DNA of 64,000 bases from the NCBI RefSeq assembly GCF_900114535.1, contig NZ_FOTK01000002.1, forward strand, positions 287,943 to 351,942, in the 5' to 3' direction. Below, piece by piece: positions 1-8,464 of the stretch. A program made the position numbers and the translations under genes. Every line of letters starts with the position of its first letter. The stretch's first letter is position 1. Below the pieces are notes generated by a model, which saw only the letters and a program-made list of their open reading frames with translations, was not told the origin of the DNA and did no database searches. The DNA is from Methylobacterium pseudosasicola. GTDB taxonomy: Bacteria > Pseudomonadota > Alphaproteobacteria > Rhizobiales > Beijerinckiaceae.

Positions 1-877
1 GCTTGAACAGGCAGTGCTCGTGGAGCGGCAGGGTCGCGCAGCAGGCCGGCCCCGCCCCGGCCGGATAGGCCTCGACGGCGTAGTTGTCGGCGATCAGCGC
101 GCAAAGCCCCGAGCGGGTGATCCAGTCGAGGAGCCGCGGGTCCCGGCCGTCGAGCCCGGCGCAGAGGTTGTGGACCTGCTTCGGATCGGGCTCCCCGCCC
201 ATGGCGATCAGCCGCTCGGCGAAGCCGGTGTGCAGGCAGACCATGTCGCCGGGCTCGATCACGACGCCGTCGGCCTCGATGATGCTGGCGAGCTGATCGT
301 AGCCGACCTTGGCCTTGGCGTCGCCGAGATGGGCGCGCAGGTCGATCATCACGGCGCGGCCCTGCATGCCCACCTCGGCCAGGCGCTCGATCCCGAGTTT
401 TTTCGCCCGGGATGGCTGGTCGGCGGCCTCCGGTGTGCTCGGCCCGACGATGTCCCGGCCGCCGCGAAAACCGTTGTAGAAGGTCGGGCCTGAGCCCGTG
501 CCGTCCGCATCGAACAGCGAGCCGACATGGGCGAGCGAATCCCACTGCGTCGAGTATTGCAGGTGGATCAGCGCGCGGTCGTCGCAGATCACGTCGGTGG
601 CGCCGTCGACCTCCTCGCAGACCGGGAAGTTCATGTTCGGCCGGCCATTGGCCCGCCGGGTCGGGGTGATCTGCGGCGGGTGGCGACGCGGGTTGAGGAC
701 GTTGCCGCCGGGCAGGTCCAGGGGCAGGCTGAGGCAGAAGGTCAGGCCCTCGCGCACCTCGGCGACGCCCTGGCGGACCTTCTCGGGGGTGAGGAGGTTC
801 AGGCGCCCAAGCTCGTCGTCGGGTCCGAAATCCCCCCAGGTCGAGCCCTCGGGGCGCCGGGTCCAGCGCAGGCTCAT
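1..877 (-). CDS. Cyclase family protein (kynurenine formamidase-like metal hydrolase), 3' end outside window
   Basis: The reverse strand is open from an ATG at 877 to the left edge, so the gene is cut by the window at its C-terminus; 292 residues are visible. The translation begins MSLRWTRRPEG and carries the cyclase-family (PF04199) metal-site segment STQWDSLAHVG near residue 115, a variant of the family's HxGTHxDxPxH motif in which the first His is replaced. Members are metal-dependent hydrolases of amides or lactones such as N-formylkynurenine; the substrate cannot be told here. It faces away from the catabolic operon that starts at 1550. The family assignment is good; the specific enzyme is unknown. 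Confidence 0.8.
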   Translation of the reverse strand, partial: MSLRWTRRPEGSTWGDFGPDDELGRLNLLTPEKVRQGVAEVREGLTFCLSLPLDLPGGNVLNPRRHPPQITPTRRANGRPNMNFPVCEEVDGATDVICDDRALIHLQYSTQWDSLAHVGSLFDADGTGSGPTFYNGFRGGRDIVGPSTPEAADQPSRAKKLGIERLAEVGMQGRAVMIDLRAHLGDAKAKVGYDQLASIIEADGVVIEPGDMVCLHTGFAERLIAMGGEPDPKQVHNLCAGLDGRDPRLLDWITRSGLCALIADNYAVEAYPAGAGPACCATLPLHEHCLFK

Positions 878-1189
878 GCGCGCCTTCCCCGCGACCGCAG
901 GCGCGTCGCCGGAATCCGGGGCCGCGGCCCGGGGCGAACCCCGGCCGCGGCCGAGTGTGCGTTCCTCACCTGTCCGTCGCCCTTCTTCGAGGCCGTCGGG
1001 CTCGCATGTCGCGAAGCCGACTCGAGCCTAGGACGGCGCGGCGCGAGTCGATACCCCATGCGGAAAACGACTCGGCCGAAACGTCACCGGCCGATCCCGA
1101 CGCCGGCCTTGTGATCGGGCTTGGTGCGGATACAGTCCGTCCCGAGCCCGCGGCTAAAAAATGCGGGCCTTGGGATTGAGGAATCGTCG
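878..1189. other. Intergenic region between divergent genes
   Basis: About 310 bases separate the cyclase-family gene on the minus strand from the transporter remnant on the plus strand. Short open frames exist on both strands, but none has a ribosome site or recognisable protein. It probably holds the promoter of the cyclase gene; no clear -35/-10 pair is seen. Confidence 0.4.
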
Positions 1190-1405
1190 ATGCCCGAGAC
1201 CGCGCGCGCCGCCGGGCCGATCCGGATCGGGGTGATCGCCGAGGCGCAGTCGGTGGCCGGTGCCGCGATCCCGAAGGCGGTCCAGCTTGGTGCCGGCGGG
1301 CGCCAGATCCAGGTCGCGACCTACGACGACACGAGCGCCGCCTTCGACGCGGTCCGGGCGTTCCCGCGTGCGGTTTCCGGTCCCGGAGATTGTCCACGGC
1401 TGTAG
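1190..1405 (+). pseudogene. Remnant of a branched-chain-type ABC transporter substrate-binding protein
   Basis: The 71-residue frame starting MPETARAAGPIRIGVIAEAQ reads like the N-terminus of a LivK/HAAT-type periplasmic binding protein: GVIAE...AIPKAVQLGA...IQVATYDD...DAVRAF. Intact members are about 380-420 residues. The frame stops after roughly 70 residues, and the stretch between AVQLGA and GGRQIQVA seems shortened, suggesting an internal deletion as well as 3' loss. There is no clear signal peptide. It is most likely a decaying fragment and not a functional gene. The family call rests on recognised segments only. Confidence 0.55.
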
Positions 1406-1549
1406 CCGCAGGGGAGGCGGGCGCCGGCCCGCGCGCAGCCCTCATCGCACCATTTAGAAGGGCCGCGCTCCAAAAACGAAGGGGTGGGTTGAACGGACCG
1501 GATCATCGCGGCGGCGCAGCCGGCGCTGGGCCAGAGCGGAGCGGATGCC

Positions 1550-2785
1550 GTGGATTTCGACCTCTCCCCGTCTCAGACGCAGTGGCTGACCCGGGTCCGC
1601 ACCTTCATCGCCGACGTGATCCGGCCCGCCGCCGCTGCGGTGGCGGCCGAGCGGGCGGCGAGCCGCGAACCCTCGCCCACCCTGGAGCGGCTGAAGGACA
1701 AGGCCCGCGGGGAAGGTCTGTGGAACCTGTTCCTGCCGCCCTCCCCCGAGCACGATACGGATGCGTATCGCGGCGCCGGCCTGACCAACCTCGATTACGC
1801 GCTCTGCGCCGAGGAGATGGGCAAGGTCGGGATCGCCTCGGAATGCTTCAACTGCGCGGCGCCGGACACCGGCAACATGGAGGTGCTGCACCGCTACGGC
1901 AGCCCGGAGCAGAAGGCACGCTGGCTGCGACCGCTGATGGACGGGCAGATCCGCTCGGCCTTCCTGATGACCGAGCCCGACGTCGCCTCCTCGGACGCCA
2001 CCAACATCGAGACCGCGCTCCGCCGGGATGGCGACCAGTACGTCATCGACGGGCGCAAATGGTGGTCGACGGGCGTCGGCGATCCGCGCTGCAAGATCGC
2101 GATCCTGATGGGCAAGACCGATCCGGACGCCCCCCGGCACCGGCAGCAATCGCAGATCCTGGTGCCGATGGATGCGCCCGGCCTGCGCGTCGAGCGGCTG
2201 CTGCCGGTCTTCGGCTACGTGGACGCGCCCAAGGGCCACGGCGAGGTGGTTCTGGAGACCGTGCGCGTCCCGGTCGAGAACCTGATCCTCGGCGAGGGGC
2301 GCGGCTTCGAGATCGCGCAGGGGCGGCTCGGGCCGGGACGCATCCACCATTGCATGCGCACCATCGGGGTGGCCGAGACGGCGCTCGAGGCCATGGCCCG
2401 GCGCCTGGTCTCGCGGGTCGCCTTCGGCAAGCGCATCAGTGAGCAATCGGTCTGGGAGCAGCGGGTCGCGGAGGCGCGGATCGACATCGAGATGACCCGG
2501 CTGCTCTGTCTCAAGGCCGCCGACATGATGGATAAGGTCGGCGCCAAGGGCGCCAAGCTCGAGATCGCCATGATCAAGGTCGCCGCGCCGCGGATCGCCC
2601 TCAAGGTGATCGACGACGCGATCCAGGCCCATGGCGGCGCCGGCGTGTCCGAGGATTTCGGACTGGCCAAGATGTACGCCCATATCCGCACCCTGCGGCT
2701 GGCCGACGGGCCGGACGAGGTGCACAACCGCTCCATCGCCCGACTCGAATTCGGGCGCTACACCAATGCCCGGGAGGGTACATGA
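1550..2785 (+). CDS. Acyl-CoA dehydrogenase, ACAD10/11 (LvaC) type
   Basis: A 411-residue FAD flavoprotein that should introduce a 2,3 double bond into an acyl-CoA. The start is GTG at 1550, because the nearby ATG at 1545 is out of frame; a GGAGCGG sits just upstream. The flavin-domain segment [12 protein letters not shown] is near residue 140. The C-terminal segment [17 protein letters not shown] (about residue 360) followed by [12 protein letters not shown] is typical of the ACAD10/ACAD11 branch, which works with a hydroxyacyl-CoA kinase. The next gene is such a kinase and overlaps by 4 bases (ATGA), so the two are translationally coupled. Involvement in 4-hydroxyacid breakdown is an inference from context. 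Confidence 0.9.
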   Translation: MDFDLSPSQTQWLTRVRTFIADVIRPAAAAVAAERAASREPSPTLERLKDKARGEGLWNLFLPPSPEHDTDAYRGAGLTNLDYALCAEEMGKVGIASECFNCAAPDTGNMEVLHRYGSPEQKARWLRPLMDGQIRSAFLMTEPDVASSDATNIETALRRDGDQYVIDGRKWWSTGVGDPRCKIAILMGKTDPDAPRHRQQSQILVPMDAPGLRVERLLPVFGYVDAPKGHGEVVLETVRVPVENLILGEGRGFEIAQGRLGPGRIHHCMRTIGVAETALEAMARRLVSRVAFGKRISEQSVWEQRVAEARIDIEMTRLLCLKAADMMDKVGAKGAKLEIAMIKVAAPRIALKVIDDAIQAHGGAGVSEDFGLAKMYAHIRTLRLADGPDEVHNRSIARLEFGRYTNAREGT

Positions 2786-3840
2786 GCGGCCCCGACGCCT
2801 TCTCCGGCGTGAAGCCGGTCGAGCCGCGCCATCGGATCGACGAGGCGCGGCTGGCCGCCTGGCTCGCCGAGCATGTCCGCGACTACGCCGGTCCCCTCAC
2901 CGTGCAGCAGTTCCGCGGCGGCCAGTCGAACCCGACCTACCGGCTGGAGACGCCCGGCCAGGCCTACGTGCTGCGGCGCAAGCCGTTCGGGCCGCTCCTG
3001 CCCTCGGCGCACGCGGTGGAGCGTGAGTTCCGGGTGATCGGCGCGCTCTACGGCGAGGGCTTTCCGGTTCCGCGGCCCTTCGCACTCTGCGAAGACGAAA
3101 CCATCATCGGCGCGGCGTTCTACGTGATGGAGGCCGTGGGCGGCACCGTGCACTGGGACGGCACCCTGCCGGGCCTCGACCCGCATGGCCGGCACCGGCA
3201 CTACGCCACCATGATCGCGACGCTCGCCCGCCTCCACGCGATCGACCCGGAGGCGGCGGGGCTCGCCGATTACGGGAAGCCCGGCAACTACTTCGCCCGG
3301 CAGGTCGATCGCTGGACCCGCCAGTACCGCGCCGCCGAGGACGGCCGGCTGGAGGATGTCGAGCGCCTGATCGCGTGGCTGCCCAAGACCGTGCCCGAGC
3401 AGCAGGGCGCCGCCATCGTCCACGGCGATTACCGCCTCGACAACCTGATCTTTTCTACTGACGGCGGCGTCAGCGCGGTGCTCGATTGGGAGCTGTCGAC
3501 GCTGGGCGATCCGCTCGCCGATTTCAGCTACCTGCTGATGCATTGGGAGCTACCCGCGGACGGCCGCAGTTCGCTCGGCGGCCTCGACCTGCCGGCGCTC
3601 GGCATCCCGACCCGGGACGAGGCGGTGGCGCTCTACTGCCGGGCCGCCGGCCGGGCGGACCTGCCCGACCTCGACTGGTACTTCGCCTACAACCTGTTCC
3701 GGCTCGTCGGCATCCTCCAGGGCGTGGCCGCCCGCGCCAAGGCCGGCAACGCCGCGAGCGAGCACGCCGCCGCCATGGCGGCGCGAGTGCCCAAACTCGC
3801 CGCCTCGGCCTGGGCCTTCGCCGAGCGCGCGGGGGCCTGA
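2782..3840 (+). CDS. Phosphotransferase of the ACAD10/11 (LvaA-like) kinase family
   Basis: A 352-residue aminoglycoside-phosphotransferase-fold kinase. The catalytic loop [11 protein letters not shown] lies at about residues 213-223 and the metal-binding [10 protein letters not shown] at about 234. These are the motifs of the kinase domain fused to human ACAD10/11 and of Pseudomonas LvaA, which phosphorylate the 4-hydroxyl of a hydroxyacyl-CoA so that it can be eliminated. The ATG overlaps the stop of the dehydrogenase gene (ATGA), and the following SDR starts one base after its stop. The direct evidence is kinase motifs plus linkage to an ACAD; the substrate is inferred. An antibiotic-resistance role is unlikely. 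Confidence 0.88.
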   Translation: MSGPDAFSGVKPVEPRHRIDEARLAAWLAEHVRDYAGPLTVQQFRGGQSNPTYRLETPGQAYVLRRKPFGPLLPSAHAVEREFRVIGALYGEGFPVPRPFALCEDETIIGAAFYVMEAVGGTVHWDGTLPGLDPHGRHRHYATMIATLARLHAIDPEAAGLADYGKPGNYFARQVDRWTRQYRAAEDGRLEDVERLIAWLPKTVPEQQGAAIVHGDYRLDNLIFSTDGGVSAVLDWELSTLGDPLADFSYLLMHWELPADGRSSLGGLDLPALGIPTRDEAVALYCRAAGRADLPDLDWYFAYNLFRLVGILQGVAARAKAGNAASEHAAAMAARVPKLAASAWAFAERAGA

Positions 3841-3841
3841 G

Positions 3842-4624
3842 ATGGATCTCGCCGGCCGCGTCGTCGCCGTCACCGGAGCCGCAAGGGGCATCGGCCGGGC
3901 GCTCGCCGAGGCCGCGCAGGCCCGGGGCGCCCGCGTCGTCGCCCTTGACCGGGACGGCGCCGGGGCGGCGGTCGTCGCCGCCCGGCTCGGCGGCCACGCC
4001 TTCGCCCTCGACGTGGCGGATGCCGCGGCCGTCGCTGAAATCCTGGCCCGGATCGAGGCCGAGATCGGGCCGATCGCCCTGTACTGCTCCAATGCCGGCA
4101 TCCTGGAGCGCGACCCCGATCCCGGGCTCGCGACCTCGGCCGATCCGGCGAGCTGGGACCGCGCCTGGTCGGTGAACGTGATGGGCCATGTCCACGCGGC
4201 GCGGGTGCTGGTCCCGCTCTGGCTCGCCCGGGGCGGAGGCGCTTTCCTCGGCACGGTCTCGGCGGCCGGATTGCTCAGCCAGATCGGCAGCGCCACCTAT
4301 TCGGCCACCAAGCACGCCGCCCTTGCCTTCCTGGAACACCTCGCCATCGCGCATGCCGAGGACGGCATCCGGGTCGCCGCCCTGTGCCCGCAGGGCGTCG
4401 ACACCGCCATGCTGGGGGCCGCCAGCGCCGCCGCCCGCGACGGCGTGCTGTCGCCCGCATCCGTGGCCGAGGCGGCCTTCGACGGGCTGGCGGTGGGCCG
4501 GTTCCTGATCCTGCCGCATCCGCAGGTCGCGGACTACGCCCGCCGCCGGGCCGACGACCCCGAACGCTGGCTCGCCGGCATGGCGCGCCTGCGCCGGTCG
4601 ATGCTGGCGGAGCCGGAGCTGTGA
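3842..4624 (+). CDS. SDR family oxidoreductase
   Basis: A 260-residue classical short-chain dehydrogenase. The nucleotide-binding TGAARGIG is at residues 11-18, the NAG-like element (YCSNAGIL) at about 80-87, and the catalytic Tyr-x3-Lys (YSATK) at about 153-157. It is expected to oxidise or reduce a hydroxy or keto group using NAD(P)(H). It starts one base after the kinase stop codon in the same operon, consistent with a dehydrogenase step in acyl-CoA catabolism. The C-terminal half (from LCPQGVDTAML on) diverges from fatty-acid FabG enzymes. The substrate is not identifiable. Confidence 0.88.
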   Translation: MDLAGRVVAVTGAARGIGRALAEAAQARGARVVALDRDGAGAAVVAARLGGHAFALDVADAAAVAEILARIEAEIGPIALYCSNAGILERDPDPGLATSADPASWDRAWSVNVMGHVHAARVLVPLWLARGGGAFLGTVSAAGLLSQIGSATYSATKHAALAFLEHLAIAHAEDGIRVAALCPQGVDTAMLGAASAAARDGVLSPASVAEAAFDGLAVGRFLILPHPQVADYARRRADDPERWLAGMARLRRSMLAEPEL

Positions 4625-4673
4625 CGATGGCTGGCGTCGAACAATCGGACCGCCGGCCGAGCGTGACGCAAAT

Positions 4674-4769
4674 CCCCTCTCCCGTGCGGGAGAGGGACAG
4701 GGTGAGGGGTGCGACCTCTCCGGACAAACCTGATCCCTCGCCCCAGCCCTCTCCCGCACGGGAGAGGGG
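4674..4769. repeat. Palindromic intergenic repeat, family A
   Basis: A roughly 96-bp element with terminal arms CCCTCTCCCGTGCGGGAGAG and its near inverse CCCTCTCCCGCACGGGAGAG, separated by about 50 bp of spacer. Further copies are at 39221-39308 and 41149-41245. It sits in the 241-bp gap between two SDR genes of one operon, so the transcript would contain strong hairpins at this point. Confidence 0.85.
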
Positions 4770-4865
4770 CCGTGTCGCGGACTTCAATGGTTCGGGCGTG
4801 ACCATCGGAGCCCGCGGAATGAGGAGGGCGGGCGCCTGCCGCCCCATTCAGAGCCGAGCCGCCCC

Positions 4866-5636
4866 ATGTCCCTGTTCGATCTGACCGACAAGGTCGCGCT
4901 GATCACCGGCTCCTCCCGGGGCATCGGCCGGGCGATCGCCCTGCGGATGGCCGAGCACGGGGCGCGGGTGGTGATCTCCTCGCGCAAGCGCGAGGCCTGC
5001 GACGCGGTGGTGGCCGAGATCGAGGCCTCCCATGGCCCGGGCCGCGCAGTGGCGATCCCGGCCAGCATCTCCGTGAAGGCGGAGCTGGAGGATCTGGTCG
5101 CTGAGACCGAGGCCCGGCTCGGCCCGGTGGACGTGCTGGTCTGCAACGCCGCCAGCAACCCGTATTACGGGCCGCTCGCCGGCATCTCGGACGCGCAGTT
5201 CCGAAAGATCCTGGAGAACAACGTGCTGTCGAACCACTGGCTGATCCAGATGGTCGCCCCCGGCATGGTCGCGCGGCGGGACGGGGCGATCGTGATCGTC
5301 TCGTCCATCGGCGCGCTGAAGGGTTCGCCGGTGATCGGCGCCTACAACGTCTCCAAGGCCGCCGACCTCCAGCTCGCGCGCAACTACGCGGTGGAATACG
5401 GCCCGGCCAACGTCCGGGTGAACTGCCTCTGCCCGGGGCTGATCCGCACCGATTTCGCCCGGGCCCTGTGGGAGGATCCCGAGATGCTGGCCTCCACCAC
5501 CGACGCCGCGCCGCTCCGCCGGATCGGCGAGCCCGACGAGATCGCGGGGGCGGCCGTGTTCCTGGCCTCGCCGGCGGGCCGGTTCGTCACCGGCCAGGCG
5601 CTGGTGATCGACGGCGGCGTGACGATCGCCCGATGA
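4866..5636 (+). CDS. SDR family oxidoreductase (DHRS4/FabG-like)
   Basis: A 256-residue classical SDR with TGSSRGIG at residues 15-22, the active-site Ser in IVSSIG (about 144) and YNVSK at about 160-164. The C-terminal ASPAGRFVTGQALVIDGG is typical of FabG/DHRS4 enzymes. It would interconvert a 3-hydroxyacyl and 3-ketoacyl group or a similar carbinol using NAD(P). It follows the family A repeat, and its stop overlaps the start of the acyl-CoA synthetase gene (ATGA). It is the best LvaD-like candidate of the two SDRs, on the basis of position only. Confidence 0.9.
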   Translation: MSLFDLTDKVALITGSSRGIGRAIALRMAEHGARVVISSRKREACDAVVAEIEASHGPGRAVAIPASISVKAELEDLVAETEARLGPVDVLVCNAASNPYYGPLAGISDAQFRKILENNVLSNHWLIQMVAPGMVARRDGAIVIVSSIGALKGSPVIGAYNVSKAADLQLARNYAVEYGPANVRVNCLCPGLIRTDFARALWEDPEMLASTTDAAPLRRIGEPDEIAGAAVFLASPAGRFVTGQALVIDGGVTIAR

Positions 5637-7405
5637 GCCTCGATCCCCGCCTCCCCGCCGGCTGGCCCGCCCTCTCCTTCCGCGAGGCGGAGGCCCGGCT
5701 CACGGCGCCCGGCGCGCCGTTCGCGATCGCCACCGTGCCGATCCGCGGCGTGCCGACCCGGATCTGGACGACCGCGCCGCCGACCCTGCGCGACCTATTC
5801 CGCATCGCCCAGGGGCATCGGGACAAGACCTTCGTCGTCTACCGGGACGAGCGCGTCACCTTTGCGGGCTTCGCCCGCGCCGCGACCGCCCTGGCCCACG
5901 CCCTGGCGGCGGCCGGGATCGGCAAAGGCGACCGGGTCGCCATCGCGTTGCGCAACCTGCCGGAATGGCCGGTCTGCTATTACGGGGCCCTGCTGGCCGG
6001 GGCGATCGCGACGCCGCTGAACGCCTGGTGGACCGGGCCGGAACTCGCCTACGCGCTCCAGCATTCCGGCGCGCGGGTGCTGATCGCCGACGGCGCGCGG
6101 TTCGAGCGCATCGCGCCCCACTTGGCCGAATGCCCGGCCCTAGAGCGGATTTTCGTCACCCGGATGGAGCCTGACGACCGGGCGACGCCGCTCTCCGCGG
6201 TGATCGGCCCGGTGGCGGATTGGGCCGCCCTGCCCGACCGGTCACCGCCCGACATCGCCCTCGATCCGGAGGACGACGCCACCCTGTTCTACACTTCCGG
6301 CACCACCGGCCGGCCCAAGGGTGCGGTCGGCACCCACCGGGCGGCGGCGACCACGGTGATGGCCTATCCCTACTCCGCGTCGCGCAGCGCCCTGCGCCGG
6401 GGCGAGACGCCGCCGAGGCCCGATCCGTCCGCGCCGCAGCGGGCCGCGCTGCTGGTGATCCCGCTGTTCCACGTCACCGGCTGCCACGCGAGCCTCGGGG
6501 CGGCGCTCTACGGCGGCCATCGATTGGTGATGATGCATCGCTGGGACGCCGTTGAGGCCCTCGACCTGATCGACCGGGAGGGCTGCACCGGCGCCGGTGG
6601 CGTGCCGACCATCGCGTGGCAGCTCGCCACCGCCGCCCGGGAGGCGGGACGGCCGCTGCCGAGCCTGGAATCGGTCACCTATGGCGGCGCCCCCGCGGCC
6701 GGTGACCTCGTGCGCGCCCTGGGTGAGGCCTTCCCGAAGGCGATCCCCGCCACCGGCTGGGGCATGACCGAGACCTCGGCGACCTTCACCCACCACCAGG
6801 GCGAGGATTACCTCGCCCATCCCGAATCCTGCGGCCCGCCCCTGCCGGTCTGCGAGGTGCGGATCCTCGACCCGCTCGGGCAGGATCTCCCGCCCGGCAG
6901 CGTCGGAGAACTCTGCGTGAAGGGCCCGAACCTCGTCCGCGGCTACTGGGACGACCCGGCGGCCACCGCCGAAGTGTTCTCGGAGGGCTGGCTGCGAACA
7001 GGCGACCTCGCCCGCGCCGACGACGAGAGCTTCTTGACCATCGTCGACCGGATCAAGGACATGCTGATCCGCGGCGGCGAGAACATCTATTGCTGCGAGG
7101 TCGAGAACGCCCTCTACGCGCATCCCGACGTGATCGACGCGGTGGTTCTGCCGGTGCCCCATCCGACTTTGGGCGAGGAGCCCGGCGCGATCGTGGCGCT
7201 CGCCGAGGGCGCCCGGACCGGACCGGAGGAGATCCGGGCCTTCGCGGCGGAGCGGCTCGCGGCCTTCAAGGTGCCGGTGCGCGTGGTCGTCTGGGACGGG
7301 CTCCTGCCCCGCAACCCCGCGGGAAAGATTCTGCGGGCATCGCTGCGGACGGTGTTCGCCGAAACCTCAGCTCAGAACGGCTCGCCCTCGTCGTCCGGGC
7401 GGTAG
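5633..7405 (+). CDS. Acyl-CoA synthetase (class I adenylate-forming enzyme)
   Basis: A 590-residue AMP-binding enzyme that activates a carboxylic acid with ATP and CoA. The start is the ATG at 5633, overlapping the SDR stop; an in-frame longer reading from 5468 lies wholly inside the SDR and is rejected. Motifs in order are YTSGTTGRPKGAV (about residue 220), GWGMTETS (about 375), LRTGDLA (about 453) and the C-terminal catalytic Lys in RNPAGKILR (about 563). It is the last gene of the operon and would supply its acyl-CoA substrate, the place LvaE holds in the levulinate operon. Its 3' end overlaps the convergent gene by 34 bp. Confidence 0.92.
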   Translation: MSLDPRLPAGWPALSFREAEARLTAPGAPFAIATVPIRGVPTRIWTTAPPTLRDLFRIAQGHRDKTFVVYRDERVTFAGFARAATALAHALAAAGIGKGDRVAIALRNLPEWPVCYYGALLAGAIATPLNAWWTGPELAYALQHSGARVLIADGARFERIAPHLAECPALERIFVTRMEPDDRATPLSAVIGPVADWAALPDRSPPDIALDPEDDATLFYTSGTTGRPKGAVGTHRAAATTVMAYPYSASRSALRRGETPPRPDPSAPQRAALLVIPLFHVTGCHASLGAALYGGHRLVMMHRWDAVEALDLIDREGCTGAGGVPTIAWQLATAAREAGRPLPSLESVTYGGAPAAGDLVRALGEAFPKAIPATGWGMTETSATFTHHQGEDYLAHPESCGPPLPVCEVRILDPLGQDLPPGSVGELCVKGPNLVRGYWDDPAATAEVFSEGWLRTGDLARADDESFLTIVDRIKDMLIRGGENIYCCEVENALYAHPDVIDAVVLPVPHPTLGEEPGAIVALAEGARTGPEEIRAFAAERLAAFKVPVRVVVWDGLLPRNPAGKILRASLRTVFAETSAQNGSPSSSGR

Positions 7406-7932
7406 ACCCGCAGCGACCGGCCGTCCGGGAACTCCACGGTCCGGCGTCGCACGACCAGATAGCCGGCGGCCTCCGCGGCGCGCAGGCGCTCCAGCCGCTC
7501 GTCCGCATAGCCCGGGCCGTAATTGTAGGCCCGGTAGCGCGGATAATCGTCGCGTGGAGGCGGTGGCGGCGGCGCGACCGCGACCATCCTGGGCGCGCGA
7601 ATGGTCCGGGCGGGGGCTGCGGCCGCGATGCGCGGCCGGTGCGGGGTCGCGGCGACCCGCTTGGCTGCCGGTGCGGCATGGCGCGTCGCGAGGCGCTTCC
7701 GGACGGGCTGCGCGGCGACGGCCTTGCGGGCGGTCGCCGGTGCCGCGGCGGCGGGCGTCGATGCGGGCGGCGGTGCGGCTTTCTGGGGCTCGGCCGGACT
7801 TGCCGATGGGGCAGCAGGCTTGCGGGCCGGCGGATCAGTCCAGCCGGAGGCCGATTGGGCCCCTGCGCCGGTCACGCCCAGGGTGAGAGACAGGATGAGA
7901 GCGGCGAGACTCGGTCGTGCACCGTACGGCAT
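7372..7932 (-). CDS. Small Ala/Pro-rich secreted protein of unknown function
   Basis: A 186-residue protein starting at the ATG at 7932, preceded by a good AGGAGG. The N-terminus (MPYGARPSLAALILSLTL, then GVTGAGAQ) is a clear signal peptide, probably cleaved after GAGA. Residues 30-125 are low complexity (Ala, Pro, Lys, Arg) and probably disordered or cell-wall associated. The last 60 residues hold a folded-looking segment (YGPGYADERLERLRAAEAAGY, then a run of Val, Arg and Tyr). The function is unknown. The gene ends inside the 3' end of the acyl-CoA synthetase gene on the other strand and is divergent from the P450 operon. Confidence 0.75.
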   Translation of the reverse strand: MPYGARPSLAALILSLTLGVTGAGAQSASGWTDPPARKPAAPSASPAEPQKAAPPPASTPAAAAPATARKAVAAQPVRKRLATRHAAPAAKRVAATPHRPRIAAAAPARTIRAPRMVAVAPPPPPPRDDYPRYRAYNYGPGYADERLERLRAAEAAGYLVVRRRTVEFPDGRSLRVYRPDDEGEPF

Positions 7933-8217
7933 GGTGCCCTCCTGAGATCGCGGGACTTCGGATCGGTCCGCGGGGCGGCGTGACAATAGAGCGAACCGTC
8001 CCGGAGGGGAATTCCGCGTCTCGATTTCGGCGGTGATCCCCCAGGACATTTTTGGACCAGTGAATCGTTTGCGGCCTGAGCCGACAACCCCCACTGCGGG
8101 ACCGCTGTACCCACTTTAGAGCTGCGATAACCCTCGACGCTGTCATTTTTCGCACCCTGCGACCGCGGCTGCCGCGGTCCCGGCGGAACCCGCCGCCTCC
8201 GCCACGGTTGCATCGCC

Positions 8218-8463
8218 ATGTCCGTCCCCGCCGATGCGTCCTCCGGCTCACCGCCCGGCTTGCGGGTGAGCGTCGATCTCAACCTTTGCCAAGCCTATGC
8301 CCAGTGCTGCTATGCGGCGCCGCGGCATTTCCGGATTGAGGGACACGAAGCCCTGATCTACGATCCCGCCCCGGCCGCGCAGGACCGCGCCGAGATCGAG
8401 CGGGCGCGCGTCGCCTGCCCGGTGCAGGCGATCCGGGTCGAGGATCCGGGGCGGGGCACCTGA
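8218..8463 (+). CDS. [3Fe-4S] ferredoxin, P450 partner
   Basis: An 81-residue ferredoxin. The cluster ligands visible are Cys24 and Cys30 in CQAYAQC and Cys67 followed by Pro in ACPVQ. The place where a [4Fe-4S] protein would have its second Cys is Tyr27, which indicates a [3Fe-4S] cluster. Such one-cluster ferredoxins shuttle electrons from a reductase to bacterial cytochromes P450. The gene starts a three-gene operon with the reductase (1-bp gap) and the P450, so all components of a class I P450 chain are present. Confidence 0.92.
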   Translation: MSVPADASSGSPPGLRVSVDLNLCQAYAQCCYAAPRHFRIEGHEALIYDPAPAAQDRAEIERARVACPVQAIRVEDPGRGT

Positions 8464-8464
8464 G

